The notes under the pieces: generated by a model
Told to the model about the DNA's origin: nothing
Databases searched by the model: none
Seen by the model: only the letters and a program-made list of their open reading frames with translations
Part shown: positions 24,883 to 32,906 of the stretch, piece by piece
Layout: each line of letters begins with the position of its first letter
Position numbering within the stretch: position 1 is the stretch's first letter
NCBI GenBank assembly: GCA_021846845.1
Contig: JAJZWB010000028.1
Location: 1-34,549 of the forward strand
DNA from: Actinomycetes bacterium
Lineage (GTDB): Bacteria; Actinomycetota; Thermoleophilia; Solirubrobacterales; Solirubrobacteraceae
Direction of reading: 5' to 3'
DNA length: 34,549 nucleotides
Translations under genes and position numbers: made by a program

Positions 24883-25707
24883 ATGCAAGAGGCCAGGACC
24901 TATTCGCTGGGCGCGTCGGACTCCGAGCTGGCCCGCCTCGACGCGCAGGCCGCCAGCATCGCCGCGGCGACGGCCCTGTTCCTGCGCAGCGCCGGGATCT
25001 CGCCGGGGATGCGGGTGCTCGACCTCGGCACGGGCCTCGGCCACGTCGCCTTCCAATTGTCGGAGCTGGTCGGCTCCGAGGGTGCGGTCGTCGGGATCGA
25101 CCGGGCGACGGAGATGCTCGCCGTCGCGGAGCAGCGCCGCGTAGCCGCCGGCATCGAGAACGTCTCGTTCGTCGAGGGCGACGCGCAGGCGTTCAGCGAC
25201 GGGATCTTCGACGCCGTGGTCGGCCGCCTGATCCTCTTTCACCTGCCCGAGCCGGTCGGGGTCCTCCGTCATCACGCGGGCCGCCTCGAGCAGGGGGGCC
25301 TGATGGTGATGATCGACTTCGACGCCGGGGCGGTTCGAAGCGAGCCCCCGGTCCCGCTGTTCGAGCAGGCGCGCGGCTGGATGATCGAGGGGTTCCGGCT
25401 CGACGGTGCCAACCCGACGGTCGGCACCAGGCTCGGGCCGCTGCTGCGCGACGCGGGCCTGACCGACGTCCAGACGTTCGGCGTTCAGAGCTACCTGGCG
25501 GCGGACGACCCGGCCGGGCCGGCCCTGCTCACGGGCGTCCTCACCAGCCTCGCCCCGGCGATCGTCGCGGGTGGCCTGGCCACCGAGGAGGAGATGGCCC
25601 TCGACTCCCTGCGCGAGCGGCTCGCCCGTGCCCTTCAGGCCGGCGGCGCGATCGGCCTGCCACCCGCGGTGGCGGGCGCCTGGGGCCGACGGCGAGCGGG
25701 AGCCTGA
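24883..25707 (+). CDS. Class I SAM-dependent methyltransferase
   Basis: A 274-residue methyltransferase of the UbiE/Methyltransf_11 kind; substrate unknown. VLDLGTGLGHVAFQL is motif I (D47 to G53), VVGIDRATEMLA (69-80) carries the acidic-loop motif II, and FVEGDAQAF and DAVVGRLILFHLPEP are motifs III-IV. A C-terminal part of about 110 residues is typical of small-molecule methyltransferases. ATG 24883 is chosen because GGGGGTGAGG sits just upstream and YSLGASDSELARLD is the usual family N-terminus; ATG 24838 would add 15 residues. It is convergent with the c-di-GMP protein gene, 70 bp apart. Confidence 0.85.
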   Translation: MQEARTYSLGASDSELARLDAQAASIAAATALFLRSAGISPGMRVLDLGTGLGHVAFQLSELVGSEGAVVGIDRATEMLAVAEQRRVAAGIENVSFVEGDAQAFSDGIFDAVVGRLILFHLPEPVGVLRHHAGRLEQGGLMVMIDFDAGAVRSEPPVPLFEQARGWMIEGFRLDGANPTVGTRLGPLLRDAGLTDVQTFGVQSYLAADDPAGPALLTGVLTSLAPAIVAGGLATEEEMALDSLRERLARALQAGGAIGLPPAVAGAWGRRRAGA

Positions 25708-25786
25708 GGACGCCTCGGCGCGGCCGGCCCCGGGGTCGCCCAGCCCGGCTCGGAGCCGCCCACGCGAGACGGACGCCTCAGCGGCC
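25708..25786 (+). repeat. Short direct repeat flanking a convergent gap
   Basis: GGACGCCTCGGCGCGGCC (25708-25725, directly after the methyltransferase stop) is echoed by GGACGCCTCAGCGGCC (25771-25786, spanning the EAL-protein stop). The first copy also forms a small GAGG-ACG-CCTC hairpin. The rest of the 70-bp gap shows nothing. Confidence 0.45.
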
Positions 25787-28700
25787 CCCGTCGACCCCGA
25801 CCGCGATGCCCTCGGCGTCCGACCGACGATCGGCGTGGCCGGCGAGGCCATCCGCCCCGCCGGCCGGCGGGGCATCGATGCCATCGGCACGCCGCGCCAG
25901 GTACTGGATCAGCTCGGCCGCCGGCATCGGCCGCGCGAACAGGTAGCCCTGTCCGGTCTGGAAGCCCAGCGCTTGCAGCGTGCCGGCCTGCTCCGGGTAC
26001 TCGATCCCCTCGGCGACCACCTCCAGCCCGAACGTCCTGCCGATCCCGACCACCGCCGAGGCCAGCCCGGAGGTCACCGGAGACGCGCCGGCCGCGAGCA
26101 GAGAGCGGTCCATCTTGAGCACGTCGAGCGGAAAGCGGCTGATGTAGCTGAGCGACGAGTAGCCCGTGCCGAAGTCGTCCATCGCGAGCTGCAGGCCGAG
26201 CGCGCGCAGCTCCGCCAGGCGGCGGGCCGCCAGCTCGGTGTCGGTCATCATCACCGACTCGGTGATCTCCAGCGTCAGCGCGTCGCCCGTGAGGCCGGCC
26301 TCGGCCAGCGCGTCGGAGACGTCGGCCACGATATCGGGGTCGAGCAGCTGCTTGACGGACAGGTTGATCCCCACCTTCGGCACGACCGGCCCGCGGATCA
26401 GCTCGCGGATCGCCCGCGCCTGGCGGCAGCCCTCACGCAGCACCCAGCGGCCGATCGGGACGATCAGCCCGGTCTCCTCCGCGAACGGGATGAACTGGTC
26501 AGGCGGTACCAGCCCGCGCATCGGGTGGCGCCAGCGCAGCAGCGCCTCGGCCCCCGTCACGATCCCGTCCGAGAGCCGCACGAGCGGCTGGTAGTGCAGC
26601 TCCAGCTCTCCCCGCTCGACCGCCAGCTGCAGGTCGCCCAGCAGCTCAAGCCGCGCCAGCACCCGCTCGTGCATGGCCGGCTCGAACACCCGGTAGCCGC
26701 CCTTCCCGTCCGCCTTGGCGATGTACATCGCGGCGTCGGCGTTGCGAATCAGCTCGTCGGCGTCGGTCGGGCCACCCGGCTCCGCGACCGAGATCCCGAG
26801 GCTGGCGCGGAGCGTCAGGTCGTTGTGCTCGAGGCGCAGCGGCTCGCCGAGCGACTCAAGGATCCGTGAGGCGGCCTCGACCGCGGCCTGGACGTCGGGG
26901 ACGTCCTCCAGCAGGATCGCGAACTCGTCCCCGCCGAACCGCGCCGCCGTGTCGGCCGATCGCACGGCGGCCGAGATCCGCTTGGCGACCTCCAGCAGCA
27001 CCCGGTCGCCCGCCGCGTGGCCGAGGCTGTCGTTGACGGTCTTGAAATCGTCCAGGTCGATGAACAGGACCGCCATGCCGGCCTCCTCGCGAAGCGCCCT
27101 CGCGACCGCGTGGTGCACGCGCTCGTTGAACAGCGCGCGGTTGGCCAGGTGCGTCACCGGATCGTGGAACGCCTGATGGGCGAGCTGCTCCTCGAACACC
27201 CGGCGCTCGGAGACGTCGCGTCCGTTGAGCACGATCCCGCCGACCGAGGGGTCCGAGAGCAGGTCGGTGTGGAGGATCTCGAAGTGCCGGCGGGTGCCGT
27301 CCTTGTGGGCCAGAAGGCACTCGATCACCTCGCCGCGGCCGCCCGCCGCAGCACCGTCGGTCAGCCTGCGCAGGAACCGGTCCTGCTCGTCGGGGTGCAG
27401 CAGCCGCTCGAACGGCAGCCCCGTGACCTCGGCGTCGGTGTAGCCCAGCACCCGCTCGATCGAGGGGCTCTGGTAGAGGATCCTGCCGTCGGCGTCGATC
27501 ACGGTGATCAGGTCCGTGGAGTTCTGCACCAGCGTCGAGAAGCGCGCCTCCGAAGCCCGGCGGTGGACCTCGGCCGAGAGCTGCGCGCTGCCGAGCGCGA
27601 GCGCGACCTGGTGCGCGAGCGCGCGCAGCGTATTGCGGGTGTCCTCGCCCCGCGTCGCCGGCCCCGCGACGATCATCGTCATCGTCGCCCCCTCGGGGCC
27701 GCTGCCTCGCAGCTCGAGGCTCAGCACCGCCTCGCGACCCGGCGCCAGCCGCAGCTGCTCACGCGCGTAGGCCGGCATGCTCACCAGCCCGCCCGCGCTG
27801 CGATCGGCGATCAGCGCCGCGACCTCGCCGGGGAGCGTCCAGTCGGCCAGCGCGCCGCGAGCGTCGATCGCCTGCACCCGGGCGCTGTCTCCCGCGATCC
27901 GACACAGCCGCGCCTGGACGCCCTCACGGCCCAGCTCCGCGACCGCCCGCAGCGCGGCGACCACGATCTCCTGTGGGTCCGTCGCACAGACCAGGAGACC
28001 GCCGGCCGCGGCGAGCGCGCGCTCGCGGGCCGCGGCCCGCTCACGCTGGCGCACCAGTCCGGTCATCCGCGCCACCACCAGGCAGAAGAGGACGACGGAG
28101 GCGCCGGCGGCCCCGAGCGCGTCCCAGTCGTTGTGCGGGATCGTGCGCAGGATCACCAGCGCCGGAGCGATCAGCGTCGCACCGGCCAGCACCCCGAGCC
28201 GCGCGGTGGTCAGGCGCTGCTCGCCCGGCGGCGCGGGCTCCGACACGCTCGCCATCGAGGGGTGCAGCGCCGCCGCCGCCCACAGCAGGTAGACGGCGAA
28301 ACGCGTCACGGCCACCACGGCCTGGCCGTGATAGTCCCCCGCGACCCGCAGCACCCCCCAGACGAGGTCGCTCGCCTGGAGCATCACGACCGAGGAGCCC
28401 AGCAGGATCAGCGACGGCCGGCGGCGGCCGCCGTCGATCGCCAGACGGACCACCGCGCCCAGCGAGAACAGGTCGCCGATCGCGTGACCGATCAGCATCA
28501 CGCGCGTGCCGGCGTCCAGGCCGGCATCGCCGAACGCGGGGGCGATCACGAATATCCCCGGGATCAGGCTGAGGCCGAGCGTCACGATCAGAGCGTCGAC
28601 GAGCTCGCTGCCGTGCGCGCGCGGGCTGCGCCGGCGCGACAGGATGCTCAGCCCTGCGATCAGCGGCACGTAGGCCGCCAGCGTCAGCAGACCGGCGAGC

Positions 28701-28984
28701 AGCGGCAGCGGACGCCTGGCGGCGCTCGTGCCGCCGATGGCGGCGTCGACCGCGCTCAGCCAGAAGATCGCGATCGAGGCGGCCAGGCAGAGCCATGGAA
28801 CGGCGTGCGCCGGCCGGCGCAGGGCGATCCCCGCGGCGACCCCGGCGAGCGCGTAGAGCCCGATCGCCGCGAGCGCGATCCGGCCGGCCTGAAGGCCGGG
28901 CACGGCGAGATAGGCGCCGCATGCGATCGCGCCGCCGCCGAGATGGAACACCCACAGGTTGTGGGGACCCGCCCTGGCTCTCAT
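25778..28984 (-). CDS. Membrane-anchored GAF/PAS-GGDEF-EAL cyclic-di-GMP protein
   Basis: A 1068-residue inner-membrane protein that should make and/or degrade c-di-GMP. About eight membrane helices occupy 11-310. A helical stretch and GAF-like region follow (about 315-470), then PAS (about 478-595; ARFSTLVQNSTDLITVIDAD). The GGDEF domain (602-770) keeps an intact active site (684-688) and the inhibitory RxxD site RSAD (675-678). The EAL domain (780-1030) keeps EALLRW (813-818), EITES, DDFGTGYSSLSY (936-947), KMDRSLL and EGIEYPEQ. Both halves look catalytically competent. ATG 28984 is chosen because the hydrophobic region begins there and it lies 10 bp after the preceding gene's stop; residues encoded further upstream are antisense to that gene. 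It is the last gene of the four-gene operon. Confidence 0.93.
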   Translation of the reverse strand: MRARAGPHNLWVFHLGGGAIACGAYLAVPGLQAGRIALAAIGLYALAGVAAGIALRRPAHAVPWLCLAASIAIFWLSAVDAAIGGTSAARRPLPLLAGLLTLAAYVPLIAGLSILSRRRSPRAHGSELVDALIVTLGLSLIPGIFVIAPAFGDAGLDAGTRVMLIGHAIGDLFSLGAVVRLAIDGGRRRPSLILLGSSVVMLQASDLVWGVLRVAGDYHGQAVVAVTRFAVYLLWAAAALHPSMASVSEPAPPGEQRLTTARLGVLAGATLIAPALVILRTIPHNDWDALGAAGASVVLFCLVVARMTGLVRQRERAAARERALAAAGGLLVCATDPQEIVVAALRAVAELGREGVQARLCRIAGDSARVQAIDARGALADWTLPGEVAALIADRSAGGLVSMPAYAREQLRLAPGREAVLSLELRGSGPEGATMTMIVAGPATRGEDTRNTLRALAHQVALALGSAQLSAEVHRRASEARFSTLVQNSTDLITVIDADGRILYQSPSIERVLGYTDAEVTGLPFERLLHPDEQDRFLRRLTDGAAAGGRGEVIECLLAHKDGTRRHFEILHTDLLSDPSVGGIVLNGRDVSERRVFEEQLAHQAFHDPVTHLANRALFNERVHHAVARALREEAGMAVLFIDLDDFKTVNDSLGHAAGDRVLLEVAKRISAAVRSADTAARFGGDEFAILLEDVPDVQAAVEAASRILESLGEPLRLEHNDLTLRASLGISVAEPGGPTDADELIRNADAAMYIAKADGKGGYRVFEPAMHERVLARLELLGDLQLAVERGELELHYQPLVRLSDGIVTGAEALLRWRHPMRGLVPPDQFIPFAEETGLIVPIGRWVLREGCRQARAIRELIRGPVVPKVGINLSVKQLLDPDIVADVSDALAEAGLTGDALTLEITESVMMTDTELAARRLAELRALGLQLAMDDFGTGYSSLSYISRFPLDVLKMDRSLLAAGASPVTSGLASAVVGIGRTFGLEVVAEGIEYPEQAGTLQALGFQTGQGYLFARPMPAAELIQYLARRADGIDAPPAGGADGLAGHADRRSDAEGIAVGVDGGR

Positions 28985-28994
28985 GACGACCCGG

Positions 28995-30140
28995 TTACTC
29001 GGCCGGGACGCTGCGCAGCTTGACCGGCGAGGGGACCGAATCGAGCGCCAGCCGGAGCTGGTCGACCTGCTCATCGGTGTGAGCCGCGGTGATGCGGACC
29101 ACGGGACCGCCGGTCGGGCCCCGGGCGGGGGCGTGGATCCCGTGCTCCAGCAGCGCCTCGCGGGCGCCGCGCTCAAGCTCCATGGCCGGGAACGCAGGGA
29201 TCCCGCGCGCCGCCCGCTCGCCTGCGCGCAGCGGCCCGAGCGCTCGCTCGGCGAGCCGGTGAAGCCGTGCACGAAGCAGATCGCCGCGCCGCTCGTTGAC
29301 GCCCAGGCCCTCGATCGCGATCGCCAGAGCCGCGACGAACTGCGGGCACGGTCCGGTCGCTGCAGCCGCTGCGTCCAGCGGGCGCGAGACCGGCTCCGAG
29401 GAGGCTACGAACGCCACGGGCGAGGCGCACAGGGATGACAGGGACGCGGCGATCACGAGCGCCGCGGGGTCGGCGTCGAGGTGGGCGGCCGTGCCGCTGC
29501 CCCGGATCCCGTAGGGCGATGGCTCGAACGGCGAGCGCTCGCCGAGCACGCCAAGCGCGGCCGTGTCCTGGACGTAGAGCAGCGCCCCGTGGTCGCGGGC
29601 CACCGTCGCGAGTGCGGCCAGCGCCGCGGGGGCGCCCGTCAGCGGGTCGACGCCCTCGACGCAGATCAGCCCTGGACGCCGCCAGCCGCCGCGGAGCTGC
29701 GCGACGAGCCGATCCGGATCGCCGCGGCGCAGCGGGCGAACCGTCGCCCCGTGGTCGCCGGCGACCGCCGCCGCGTCCACGAGCGACCGTCCCGCACGGT
29801 CGTCCAGGAACACCGTCCCGGTGCCGGCGAGCGCCGGGAGCGCGAGCAGGTGCGCGCGCTCGATCGATGGGGCGAGCAGCAGCCGCTCGCACCCCACCAG
29901 CCGCGTCAGCGCCGACGAGAGTCGCTCGTGCAGGACGGTCGGCGGCGACCAGGACGCCTGCGCCCCCCAGCGCGCCAGGTACTCGGGGACGGCGTCGATC
30001 ACCTCCTCATCGAGGTCCAGGCCCAGGTGGCAGGCCGAGCCGAAGTCGACCAGCCAGCGCTCGCCGATCCTGACGTCGCGTCCGTCGACCTCCTCGATCG
30101 CCGCGCTCACGCGGCCGCGCTCGGCGTCCCTGCTTCGCAT
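28995..30140 (-). CDS. Alpha-oxoamine-synthase-fold protein lacking the PLP lysine (pseudoenzyme)
   Basis: A 381-residue protein with the layout of AONS/KBL/CqsA-type PLP enzymes: DGRDVRIGERWLVDFGSA and CHLGLDLDEEV at the N-terminus, RSLVDAA, CVEGVDPLTGAPAALAAL, YVQDTAALGVLGERS (189-203), and VVRITAAHTDEQVDQL (347-362). The catalytic positions are lost. By motif alignment with E. coli BioF, the PLP-stacking His is G117, the ring-binding Asp is Q191, the next active-site His is A194, and the Schiff-base Lys region reads AASLSSLCASP (231-241) with no Lys. The only lysine in the protein is K374, near the C-terminus. It therefore cannot form a normal internal aldimine; it may bind a ligand or partner instead. 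It starts at ATG 30140, 8 bp after the kinase stop and 10 bp before the c-di-GMP gene. Confidence 0.85.
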   Translation of the reverse strand: MRSRDAERGRVSAAIEEVDGRDVRIGERWLVDFGSACHLGLDLDEEVIDAVPEYLARWGAQASWSPPTVLHERLSSALTRLVGCERLLLAPSIERAHLLALPALAGTGTVFLDDRAGRSLVDAAAVAGDHGATVRPLRRGDPDRLVAQLRGGWRRPGLICVEGVDPLTGAPAALAALATVARDHGALLYVQDTAALGVLGERSPFEPSPYGIRGSGTAAHLDADPAALVIAASLSSLCASPVAFVASSEPVSRPLDAAAAATGPCPQFVAALAIAIEGLGVNERRGDLLRARLHRLAERALGPLRAGERAARGIPAFPAMELERGAREALLEHGIHAPARGPTGGPVVRITAAHTDEQVDQLRLALDSVPSPVKLRSVPAE

Positions 30141-30148
30141 CAGCGGCC

Positions 30149-31075
30149 TTATCGGACGGGGCGAGCTGGTTCTGTAGGTGCTCTGGCCGTTGTGGCGGGC
30201 GTGGATTGGGCGATCGCGATCGCTCCGAGGACGCCGGCGCGCGACCCCAATCGCGGCGCCACGAGGTACTCGCCGATCCGCTCCCCGAGCAGCGGCGTGG
30301 GTGGATAGCCGGCCGCCAGCGCGCGCAGCCGGACGCGCACCGCGTCAAGCAGGGCGGGGCGGGCGAGCACCCCGCCGCCGAGGATCATCCGGTGCGGCGA
30401 GGCGACCGAGACGATCGCGAGGATCCCGAGCGCCAGGTACTCGGCCTCGAGCGCCCACGCCGGGTGATCGTCCGCGAGGGTCCTCGCTTCGGCGCCCCAG
30501 CGGGCGGCGATCGCCGGGCCCGACGCCAGCCCCTCCCAGCAGTCGCCGTGCACCGGGCAGACGCCCGCGAACGGGTCCGCGCCGCGGTCGTGAGGGATCC
30601 GCAGGTGGCCCGCCTCGGGGTGGACGAGGCCGTGGTGGCACCGACCGTCTATCACCAGGCCGGCCCCGATGCCGGTGCCGACGGTGAGATAGCACACCGT
30701 TCCGGCGCCGGCGCCGGCCCCCCACCGCTGCTCGGCCAGGGCGGCGGCCGCGACGTCGGTGTCGATCCCGACCGGGACGGCGAGCGCATCCCGCAGGCCG
30801 GGCGCCAGCGGGAATCCGCTCCAGCCCGGCTTCGGCGTGGCGGTGACGTGGCCCCAGGTCGGCGAGCCGGGATCCAGGTCCAGCGGCCCGAACGCGCCGA
30901 TCCCGACCGCTGACGGCCTGGGATGCGCCGCGAAGAAGTCCGCGATCCGCGCGACGGTCCGCTCCGGCGGCCCGGTCCTGAAGCGATGCTCGGCGAGGAT
31001 CCGGTCCGGGCCGGTCCCGAGCGCGCATGCGCACCAGGTCCCGCCGGTCTCGACCCCGCCGAAGACCTCGCTCAT
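30149..31075 (-). CDS. ROK-family fructokinase (YdhR/GmuE type)
   Basis: Phosphorylates a hexose, most likely fructose, with ATP in the cytoplasm; 308 residues. VFGGVETGGTWCACALG (4-20) is the phosphate-1 loop, SAVGIGAFGPLDL the sugar-side motif, GIDTDVAAAALAE holds the catalytic Asp (D107), and YLTVGTGIGAGLVIDG the phosphate-2 loop. HPEAGHLRI with CPVHGDCWEGLASGPAI gives the ROK zinc site H157, C173, H176, C179. The run HGDCWEGLASGPAIAARWG and the ending PRLGSRAGVLGAI match Bacillus fructokinases closely. One oddity: the usual GGTK has W14 instead of Lys. ATG 31075 overlaps the glycosidase stop by 4 nt (ATGA), so translation is coupled. Confidence 0.88.
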   Translation of the reverse strand: MSEVFGGVETGGTWCACALGTGPDRILAEHRFRTGPPERTVARIADFFAAHPRPSAVGIGAFGPLDLDPGSPTWGHVTATPKPGWSGFPLAPGLRDALAVPVGIDTDVAAAALAEQRWGAGAGAGTVCYLTVGTGIGAGLVIDGRCHHGLVHPEAGHLRIPHDRGADPFAGVCPVHGDCWEGLASGPAIAARWGAEARTLADDHPAWALEAEYLALGILAIVSVASPHRMILGGGVLARPALLDAVRVRLRALAAGYPPTPLLGERIGEYLVAPRLGSRAGVLGAIAIAQSTPATTARAPTEPARPVR

Positions 31076-32775
31076 CTCGCGGTGGCGGGCGCCGTCCTGA
31101 CGGGCGGGAGCGTCAGCAGCGCGGCGCTGCCCGGCGCCAGCCTGATCCTGTAGGCGCCGGCGCGCGGCTCGGCCGACTCCGGCACCGGCGCCGGCAGCGA
31201 TCCGGTCGCCGTGAGCGATCCGAAGCTGCGTCCGCCGAGCGACACTCCGCCGGTCGAGTACGCGCTCGCGGCGCGCAGGCGCTCGAGCGCGGCCGCCGCG
31301 CTCGAGGACGCGCCGCCGGCGCGGCCCGCGACCCTCACGAGCGCCAGCGCGGTGCTGCTCAGGCTGTCGTTGATCAGCAGCACCCGGACCCGTCCGTCGG
31401 GCGCGGTCGTCGCCCAGGACCTCAGCGTCACGGGGTCGGCGGAGGTCGCCCGCAGCAGCCGCGAGCCCGCGGGAGCCGCCTGCGTGAACATCAGCGCGCC
31501 GTAGTAGAGCGGGTGGACGCTGGCCAGCCAGTCGCCGCCGGCGTGGGTGAAGTCGAACAGGTCGTTGACCAGACCGGAGAAGTTGTGCAGCTGCACGCCG
31601 TCGATCCCGGCGGCGTCCACCCGGAACAGGGCGTCCAGCAGCCACAAGGCGGAGGCGAGCGTGTCGCTGACCCCGGCGCGCCCGTTGCAGCTGATCGAGC
31701 CCATCTCGTCGATCAGGAACTTCGCGCCGTAGCGGTGCGCGAGGGCGATCCCGGGTCCGAGGCCGCGCACGGCCCCGCTTGCGGCGGCCGGCGTGAGCAG
31801 GTTGGGGACGCTCGGGTAGCCGGACGAAGCGGGGTTGCCGTCGCAGCGGCTGAGCGGATAGTCGTGCACGGCGATCAGTCGCAGCCTGGATCGCGGCCCC
31901 AGGCGCCGCTCGAAGCCCTGCAGCAGCGACGGCGTACCGTCGTCGGGACCGGCGAGCGGCACGCCCTTGGGCAGCGCCGCCGCGACGCGTGACCATTCCC
32001 GCTCGTACGCGGCCGGTCCGTAGGTCGGCGCGCGTCCGTAGACGGCCGTCCCGCCCTGGGAGTACCAGGGGATCGCCTTGCCGTGCAGGATCCGGTACCA
32101 GGGGATCTGCGAGTACAGCATCGGCTCGTTGCCGATCGTCAGCGCCTCGGTCATGCCCCCGAGCCCCGCCAGCAGATGCCCCGCCTCGACCGCGTCGATC
32201 CGCGGCCGGTCGGCCTCGAGCCCCAGGCCGAGGATCAGCTTCGCGTTCAGCGCCTGCGCGAGCGCGGCGGCCGACGCCACCCACGCGGGCGTCAGGTCAT
32301 AGGTGATCCCGGGCGGCCGCGGCATGCCGGGTACCGGCCACCAGCTGCGGTCGGCGCTCTGCCCGCCGATCCGCAGCACCGTGCCACCGGCGGGATCCAG
32401 CGCGTGCACGAGCGCGACCAGCACCGGGTCGACCGCGGAGGCGCTGCGGGCGCCCGCCAGGGAGGGGATCGAGCGGTACTCGAGCGCCAGCCCCAGGAAG
32501 CCGGGCGCAAGCGGCCGGCCCCGGGCGACGCTGCCGACGTCGACCGCGATCGGGACAACCGGGGCGGCGTGGGCGACCGGCACCCGCTGCCGCATGGCGG
32601 GGAGGGACAGAGCCCGCCCTGCGGCGCGGGCGGCCGGCACGGCCTGGGCGGCCGAGGCGACGGGCACGATGTGGACCGCGCAGGCGACCGCGATCCCCGC
32701 GGCCAGCGCCACCGCCGGCCTCGTCACGAGCGCCCGCGTCCGGCGCCGGACATGCATGTCGCGGGTCGCTCGCAT
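31072..32775 (-). CDS. Secreted GH79-like glycoside hydrolase
   Basis: A 567-residue secreted protein. A basic N-terminus and hydrophobic stretch (about 18-42, ending VASAAQA) form a signal peptide. The mature part resembles GH79/clan GH-A beta-glucuronidase-like enzymes: FLGLALEYRSI, VLRIGGQSADRSWW, TIGNEPMLYS with the acid/base Glu (E217), and FLIDEMGSISC with the nucleophile (E357), followed by a C-terminal beta domain (about 440-560). It would release a sugar, perhaps a uronic acid, from an extracellular glycan; the substrate is inferred only. ATG 32775 is chosen because a -10-like hexamer sits 8 nt upstream; TTG 32784 and ATG 32757 are alternatives. It is the first gene of a four-gene operon. 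Confidence 0.8.
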   Translation of the reverse strand: MRATRDMHVRRRTRALVTRPAVALAAGIAVACAVHIVPVASAAQAVPAARAAGRALSLPAMRQRVPVAHAAPVVPIAVDVGSVARGRPLAPGFLGLALEYRSIPSLAGARSASAVDPVLVALVHALDPAGGTVLRIGGQSADRSWWPVPGMPRPPGITYDLTPAWVASAAALAQALNAKLILGLGLEADRPRIDAVEAGHLLAGLGGMTEALTIGNEPMLYSQIPWYRILHGKAIPWYSQGGTAVYGRAPTYGPAAYEREWSRVAAALPKGVPLAGPDDGTPSLLQGFERRLGPRSRLRLIAVHDYPLSRCDGNPASSGYPSVPNLLTPAAASGAVRGLGPGIALAHRYGAKFLIDEMGSISCNGRAGVSDTLASALWLLDALFRVDAAGIDGVQLHNFSGLVNDLFDFTHAGGDWLASVHPLYYGALMFTQAAPAGSRLLRATSADPVTLRSWATTAPDGRVRVLLINDSLSSTALALVRVAGRAGGASSSAAAALERLRAASAYSTGGVSLGGRSFGSLTATGSLPAPVPESAEPRAGAYRIRLAPGSAALLTLPPVRTAPATAR

Positions 32776-32782
32776 TGCGGGC

Positions 32783-32788
32783 AAGTTA
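32783..32788 (-). promoter_or_regulatory. -10-like hexamer of the glycosidase/c-di-GMP operon
   Basis: On the minus strand TAACTT (TAnnnT) ends 8 nt before ATG 32775, with no Shine-Dalgarno between, consistent with a leaderless transcript of the four-gene operon. A convincing -35 is not visible. Confidence 0.4.
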
Positions 32789-32815
32789 GGGCACCGGGCG
32801 GCGCGGACACCGTCT

Positions 32816-32873
32816 GGACGGTTCCCTGGTCAGTTCGTCCAACCCCCTGTGGGACATCGCCGATCCGGGCGAT
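32816..32873. promoter_or_regulatory. Two inverted repeats in the divergent control region
   Basis: GGACG (32816-32820) pairs with CGTCC (32836-32840), and ATCGCC-GATCCG-GGCGAT (32856-32873) is a 6-bp stem. Both lie between the divergent start codons at 32775 and 32907 and could be operators. No regulator is identifiable. Confidence 0.3.
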
Positions 32874-32891
32874 CAACCGGATAACCGATCC

Positions 32892-32898
32892 AAGGAGG
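32892..32898 (+). promoter_or_regulatory. Consensus Shine-Dalgarno of the 61-residue gene
   Basis: AAGGAGG lies 8 nt before ATG 32907, one of the two strongest ribosome-binding sites in the window. It implies high-level translation of the small protein. Confidence 0.8.
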
Positions 32899-32906
32899 AA
32901 GCCCCG

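Noticed and set aside
8783-25786. GGACGCCTC recurring near three gene ends as a shared regulatory word.
   Set aside because: A 9-bp GC-rich word with variable context; without a genome-wide count this is not distinguishable from chance.
23131-25890. A 919-codon minus-strand frame covering the mannosyltransferase, polymerase and methyltransferase.
   Set aside because: It spans three well-supported genes and their spacers and has the composition of an antisense shadow.
30149-32284. A single 711-codon protein fusing glycosidase-antisense-like sequence to the kinase.
   Set aside because: The first 400 codons are an out-of-frame reading of the GH79-like gene; the kinase has its own ATG in an ATGA overlap at 31075.
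32877-32884. CCGGATAA resembling the -10 of a flagellar sigma (GCCGATAA) before the small gene.
   Set aside because: No TAAA-like -35 at 15-bp spacing, and no flagellar or chemotaxis gene nearby.
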